From NCBI RefSeq assembly GCF_026914265.1, contig NC_069135.1, positions 5,535,001 to 5,599,000 of the forward strand: 64,000 nt of DNA. The letters run 5' to 3'. Shown piece after piece: positions 59,307 through 64,000 of the stretch. The stretch's first letter is position 1. Each line of letters opens with the position of its first letter. The translations under genes and the position numbers were made by a program. Below the pieces are notes generated by a model. That model saw only the letters and a program-made list of their open reading frames with translations, did no database searches and was not told where the DNA came from. The stretch is from Mya arenaria. Its lineage: Eukaryota > Mollusca > Bivalvia > Myida > Myidae.

Positions 59307-61823
59307 CTAGTTTCGGCTGTGTACAATGTTTCCTTTATATACGACGTGTTGGATTACGTCTTGGAAACATCCAAACATGTAGATTAGGTTTTCCCACCTG
59401 AAAAAAAATAATCGAAATAAGTAGAAAACATAATCATTTAATATAATGTCAAACAGGTTAACGTATTAACAGTGGCTTGGGTGGAAAAAACTGGGGTGAA
59501 TTTACAGTTGCCCGAGATCGAAGTTTTAAGCATAACGACGCGTGATAATAGTAAAAGCCTTCTTACTTGTCGGAGTCTAGTATGACCAGGTTGCCGTATT
59601 TTCCGACCTCGAGTGATCCATGCATGTCGGAGACGCCAAGCGCATGCGCGGCGTTGATAGTGGCGGCGTTCAGAGCTTCCGGCATGCTTATGTGTAACAG
59701 AACACAGGCGAGATGCATCACCATTGGCTGCCAAATACATGGAATACAAACGATTCAATGCATCACGCAAACATCACCGACTCACATATACTCATTATCG
59801 TGAACATTATTCTCGACTTGTGCCGTTAAATAATTAAGTCAAATTTGTACCCAACACCATCTGAATGGACTATGTTGCACGTGTACCTTACCATTGCAAG
59901 GCAGTATGCGTTCGGGTTGAAGTCCGATCCCAGCGCCACCGCCATGCCTGCGTCGATCATGTTGCGCACCGGCGGTGGCCGCAGTCTCAGGATATAAGCG
60001 GTCGTCGGCAGTACCACACCCACACTTCCGGCCGTCGACATGGCGTCGATGCCCTTGTCTGATATCTCTTCTAGGTGGCTAATGGCCAGGGCACCGAGCT
60101 CCGCACCCATCTAAGGAAGTTGATAGTTACATAGCTCATTGTGCAACGTAATAATATATGCATGTTCATAGCTCTAAATCAGTAACGGAAATTACTAAAA
60201 TTTATGCAACACTGCCGAATGGGAAACATCATCTTGATACCTCTGCGGATCCCGTTGGATGAAGTTCGTCTCCGTGAAAATTGACATTCATTCCAAGAGC
60301 TTTGCCCGCCGTTAAAATGAGGCGTGACTGGTCGACGTTAAACACGCCACGTTCGCAAAAAACGTCAATGTTGTCCACACGAAGAGTGCCGTCCTCAACA
60401 CGTCGATGTATTTCTGGTATGTGTTGGTCCAAGATGTCGTTTGTAGCTTCCTCGGCGGTTTTATTTCTGAAGTCAAGTAAACTACAAATAAAACACTGAG
60501 TATTTACAATTCAAATGCCATGCATTTATACTGGCATGTTTGAAAAATATGAACAGTAACTCAAGCAGCATAAAACAATAAATAACCGCGTGAACTAACT
60601 TAGGAACGGCGTGAGCGCCGCAATATGTCGACGAGACCCCAATGGAAAGTTCATGTCTCGCGCGGTCAATTACTTCCAACATTTTCATTTCTGTCTCGAG
60701 ATCGAGGCCATATCCGCTCTTGCACTCCACCAGTGTGCTTCCCGCCCTCCGCATTGCCTCCAACCGGCTCCGCAGGGAAGAAAAAAGCTCCTGTCCAGAG
60801 GCTTTCTGCGTGTGGTCCACCGTGTAGTGTATCCCTCCGCCGGCTTTGTGAACGTCCATGTACGTCGCCCCCGCAAGCTTAACGAATTCATATTAATCAT
60901 TATGACATTCATTGGAGGCATACAATTTTGAAACAAATGTTGTTTTCTTCTCTCAAAATATGCTAATCGTCCGATTTTTATTGGTACAAGTACGTGTTTA
61001 TGCACATCTTAAGACTTGTTATTTCTTCAAAAACACACTCCGTCCGTGACGCCGAGAAACAAGAATTCGGTTAACGTATAATATGTACTGACCTTCATGG
61101 CAAACTCGTGAACCCGATCTCCCGCCCAGACTGGGTGAGTATGGGCATCTACCAAACCTAGGATATACAAGCATAAATGTGAAATAAAAGTCTTGTGTTC
61201 CGCTATTTGTGACTGAAAGCGGCGCAGATGGAGACGAAAACTGGTTCCAACGAAAACGTACATCTTTGACTTGAACGTTTGATTTCACCAAAGACACATA
61301 AGTATATGTACATGTAGATGTCAGTTCATTTTAAATACTAGTATACCTGGTATGATAGATTTTCCCGAGGCGTCAATCACGTCATCGGCGGTGACGTCAG
61401 GGTTACGACGCCTAACGTCTGAGTCCAATCCGATATCTACAATGCAACCGTCTCTAAAAACAGACGTTACTTCTAACTTTAAGATTAAAGACAGACCGAC
61501 AGTATACAGTTCACATTATCAAGAGTAATACTTGTCTTGTAACACGAGTCCTGCTTTGATGATTTAGTTAAATTGTGATTCAAACATCACTAAAACCGGT
61601 GTTTTTGACATGCTTGAAAAGTCAACGTTTTATAACATAAAATAATGTTTTGTTGCACATAAGTGTACCTGCTCACAAGTATACTGTATCCAGCTTGTTC
61701 ATTATTCAAGTCTTCTAAGACATCCAGCGTCTTCATTTCAGCACCATTCCGGACCCTCTTTCCATCAGACACAACTTGAACTATTTGGCGTGCAGAGTGC
61801 ACATAAAGCTTATGTTTACTCAT
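59307..61823 (-). CDS. AMDHD1: Imidazolonepropionase, 8 exons, 433 aa
   Basis: Exons in gene order: 61669-61823, 61347-61453, 61093-61157, 60600-60877, 60241-60466, 59892-60110, 59567-59727, 59307-59397; together 1302 nt in one frame. The enzyme hydrolyses 4-imidazolone-5-propionate to N-formiminoglutamate, step 3 of histidine breakdown, in the cytosol. Amidohydrolase marks are present: the HxH metal motif in DAHTHPVWAG (exon 3), STLVECKSGYGLDLETE (exon 4), NFHGDELHP (exon 5), AISHLEE and the metal Asp in GSDFNPNAYC (exon 6). Length is close to human AMDHD1 (426). The last exon (WENLIYMFGC...VYKGNIVHS) matches the expected C terminus. It is convergent with HAL. The start at 61823 is supported by similarity but the N terminus is poorly conserved. 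Confidence 0.96.
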
Positions 61824-63124
61824 ATTTAATGACAGAACTTCAATGGTTTACTCCTGTATTAATACTATTTCAGCACATGTTCATGAAAACTGCCTTTAGT
61901 ATTATCACAATAACCTACTGTATACACATCAGCTCTTGTAAGATTGAATGTTGGGTTTATCTATTGTTATCAGTGTACTCTAAAATGACCTCTTTCCTCT
62001 TTCCAGATTCACACAATGGGTCCTCTAACTTTCTTTAATGTGCTTATTATAACAAATTACATATAGATACATTTTATTTATTTTTTTAAACAGGGCCAAT
62101 GTTAATATAATACACACAAACAGTATGAAACATAGTTTATTATAGTCTAGTATAGTATTATAGTCAATGTTAGTATACTTCTTATCATTATGGTTATTAT
62201 TATGCCAGCTATCAAATATATTTGGGAAATAATAACTTGTTTTTAAAAAAAAATGCATATACATTTCCACAAACTGACTGATGTATAAATTTAAAATATG
62301 AATATAAAATGTCATAAATGAAATGAATTTTGGGGATGTTCTTGGGGGCATTTTGACTACCTGCTGGGGGACGCTTTCACCAAAATGGGTACATTTTGAC
62401 TGTAAATTGAAAAATATACTTGTTGTTGAAACATGGACTGTTTTCAGATGTGTATATATAATAATAAAAGACTAAAAAAAATTCAGTTCAATAAAACTAC
62501 AGCTGGAAAATGAGAAACAAACACAGTGCATGTCAATAATTTATTTTAAGATAATATATAGTTAAAATAGGAAAACATATGATATTGCATCTAACATTAA
62601 CTGATCATCATTGACCACAGAGGAACAAGTTTCAACAACCATTAAAAAAGTCAGCTTATTCTACAAGCACACATGTTTTTGACGAAGAATAAGGCAAACT
62701 CCTTTTTTTAGATAACATTTAAAGTTAAAACAGATCCATTTGATGGTGGTTAACATCTTCTTGTTTATCGCCTCTTCTATTCTTGGCAACTGTTTGAAGG
62801 TTATGTTCCCAGTTGAAGATGTAGTTTTGAAGTTTTCATTAACCATTTATGTCCCTCTCACTGATTATCCCTGGTCATTTCATGGATTTCAGGGTAACAT
62901 GTATCATAATCATCCATAAATCATAATTATCACGATCTTCATCTTATACATCATGTGGCTAATAATGGATGATGAGTATTAACAATGAAACAGTGTGTCA
63001 CAACAGTGGCGTAGCACAAGTGTAATATAACTTGTTCAAATGGCTTTGGAATGATTGGACTTCCTCTTCATTTACACACACACATACAGTACAATTTTGT
63101 CCACACATCCACCCACATCTTCAT
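61824..63124. other. AMDHD1 upstream and SMIM30 3' untranslated region
   Basis: No coding exon seen. TTTATT at 62540-62545 reads AATAAA on the minus strand and would end a roughly 580-base SMIM30 3' untranslated region. The AMDHD1 promoter should lie between 61824 and about 62500. Confidence 0.45.
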
Positions 63125-63298
63125 CTAACCGGCACGTTTTCTCGCATAATAGCCGAGGCACGCACATATCCCAAGGATGCCAATAATAAGTCCAAGCACT
63201 AAAGCTATACCGTCACCAGCGTCAAATGCGGCAACCCCTGGAATCAGGGAACTGAAAAACATAACTATCAGCTGAAAAAGTGCCATGTTGTCAGCCAT
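63125..63298 (-). CDS. SMIM30: SMIM30-like small integral membrane protein, 57 aa, single exon
   Basis: ATG at 63298-63296 in good context (AAGATGGCTG); stop TAG at 63125-63127. It has an N-terminal hydrophobic signal-like stretch (ALFQLIVMFFSSLIPGVAA), then FDAGDGIALVLGLIIGILGI and CACLGYYARKRAG. The second half matches, from memory, human SMIM30 (AGDAIALLLG...GICACLGVYARKRNGQ), including the CACLG-YARKR end. SMIM30 is an ER/secretory-pathway membrane microprotein. A one-exon coding sequence is as in vertebrates. It is divergent from the eIF4E3-like gene, with 269 bp between start codons. Confidence 0.88.
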   Translation of the reverse strand: MADNMALFQLIVMFFSSLIPGVAAFDAGDGIALVLGLIIGILGICACLGYYARKRAG

Positions 63299-63567
63299 CT
63301 TTACAAGTCAGTGGTATCACGTGATGTGTCATATGATTTGTTTGGCGTGTTCGATTAAATTTTATTGTTGTAGGTGGTTGCAGTTGAGTGATAGTGGTTT
63401 TTGCAATACGCGGTAATGATTTTGATAATATAAAAAGGTATTTTTTATTTTAATAGGCTTTGAAAAATTTATGAAGATTGTATTTACAACAAAAACAAAA
63501 ATTAATCGATTAAATATGTGCAGTTTTTGTTTTGATCATGTGACCATGACCTCACTCTGGGCTGAAA
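63299..63567. promoter_or_regulatory. Shared bidirectional promoter region
   Basis: The 269 bp between the divergent start codons of the SMIM30-like and eIF4E3-like genes must hold both core promoters. No TATA box stands out. Both starts lie in ATGGCG/ATGGCT contexts typical of housekeeping genes. Confidence 0.5.
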
Positions 63568-63716
63568 ATGGCGGCTCCCAGTGTCTCAAAATTAGAAACA
63601 CCAGAAAATACAGCCACTCCTAGTCCACAGCTGGGTCGATCGGCAATCAATGAAATTCACACATCAGAGCAAAGCGGTGTCCCTCTAAATACACCTTGGA
63701 CATTTTATCTGGACAA
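63568..63716 (+). CDS. First exon of an eIF4E3-like (class III cap-binding) gene, partial
   Basis: ATG at 63568; the exon ends in GACAA|GTAAGTA (phase 2). It encodes 49 codons: a Ser/Thr/Pro-rich leader and then GVPLNTPWTFYLDK, which matches the start of the cap-binding fold in eIF4E3 (human GVPLHSSWTFWLDR, from memory). Class III eIF4E binds the mRNA cap and is thought to modulate translation. The Trp of the class I motif at this place is Tyr here. The rest of the gene lies beyond the window, so the class rests on one exon. Confidence 0.7.
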
Positions 63717-64000
63717 GTAAGTATAATGTAGTTTATGTTGTTTTTTGCAGATGTCAAACTCGTATATTAATGTTGCAACATTTTCGGTTTGACAGTTGGC
63801 GGGAAATCTTGATATCTCATAGCGTAATGTGGGACCCCTCCTCAATGAAGCAACAATCTGAATAAAAAAGACGAAAAGATCTAGGTGGTGTTCACTACAA
63901 ATGTACTGTTGCAACGAAATTGTTTTATTCTGCTCACACCTGCAATGCGTTAAGTAGGGCAATGTTTATCTGTTTTGTTTTGTATTCTTGTTGCAACACA
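63717..64000. other. Start of intron 1 of the eIF4E3-like gene
   Basis: Begins with a strong GTAAGTATAA donor and runs to the window end; no second exon seen. Confidence 0.6.

Noticed and set aside
62025-62351. 108-codon minus-strand frame between AMDHD1 and the SMIM30-like gene
   Set aside because: Low-complexity AT-rich translation (Ile, Tyr, Asn, Lys), lying just beyond the probable SMIM30 transcript end.

Overview
The window looks like nuclear DNA of a lophotrochozoan animal, most probably a bivalve mollusc. The host genes are split into many small exons with GT-AG introns. The rest is AT-rich and crowded with short inverted-repeat transposons, satellites and a tRNA-derived SINE of kinds common in bivalve genomes. 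There is nothing prokaryotic. The species cannot be named from the sequence alone.

Layout. 1-3200: 21-bp tandem repeats flank a palindromic, hairpin-ended, virus-like fossil with a capsid-like gene. 3797-8884 (+): a four-exon Shisa/CYYR1-like membrane protein whose introns hold several MITEs, a fold-back element and a SINE. 9984-12239 (-): an intronless galaxin-like secreted protein of about 26 di-cysteine repeats. 13.8-17.9 kb (-): a small secreted gene with two VWC-like modules and a WAP domain; one intron holds an 80-bp tandem array that repeats a splice acceptor plus half an exon. 19.28-21.0 kb: a roughly 35-bp minisatellite. 22.0-30.2 kb (+): SNRPF (spliceosomal Sm F) in four exons, with a 1.0-kb TA-flanked MITE in intron 1 and a 3.8-kb long-TIR transposon in intron 3. 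32.05-36.34 kb: a MITE-like element swollen by about 25 copies of a 145-bp satellite with higher-order structure. 36.6-43.1 kb: repeats, including a clean 1.59-kb insertion with target duplication. 43.2-58.7 kb (+): histidine ammonia-lyase (HAL), 22 exons, 658 codons. 59.3-61.8 kb (-): imidazolonepropionase (AMDHD1), 8 exons, 433 codons. 63.1-63.3 kb (-): SMIM30-like microprotein. 63.57 kb (+): first exon of an eIF4E3-like gene that runs off the window.

How the genes relate. HAL and AMDHD1 catalyse steps 1 and 3 of histidine degradation (histidine to urocanate; imidazolonepropionate to formiminoglutamate). They lie tail to tail with facing poly(A) signals about 70 bp apart. SNRPF, AMDHD1 and HAL are also close neighbours on human chromosome 12q23 (from memory), so this looks like microsynteny kept since the bilaterian ancestor. 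All introns of the Shisa-like gene, and all confidently placed introns of the WAP gene, are phase 1, as expected for shuffled extracellular modules.

Host gene models were built by hand from splice sites, reading-frame continuity and remembered human proteins. Exon lengths were checked for phase. No database search was run.
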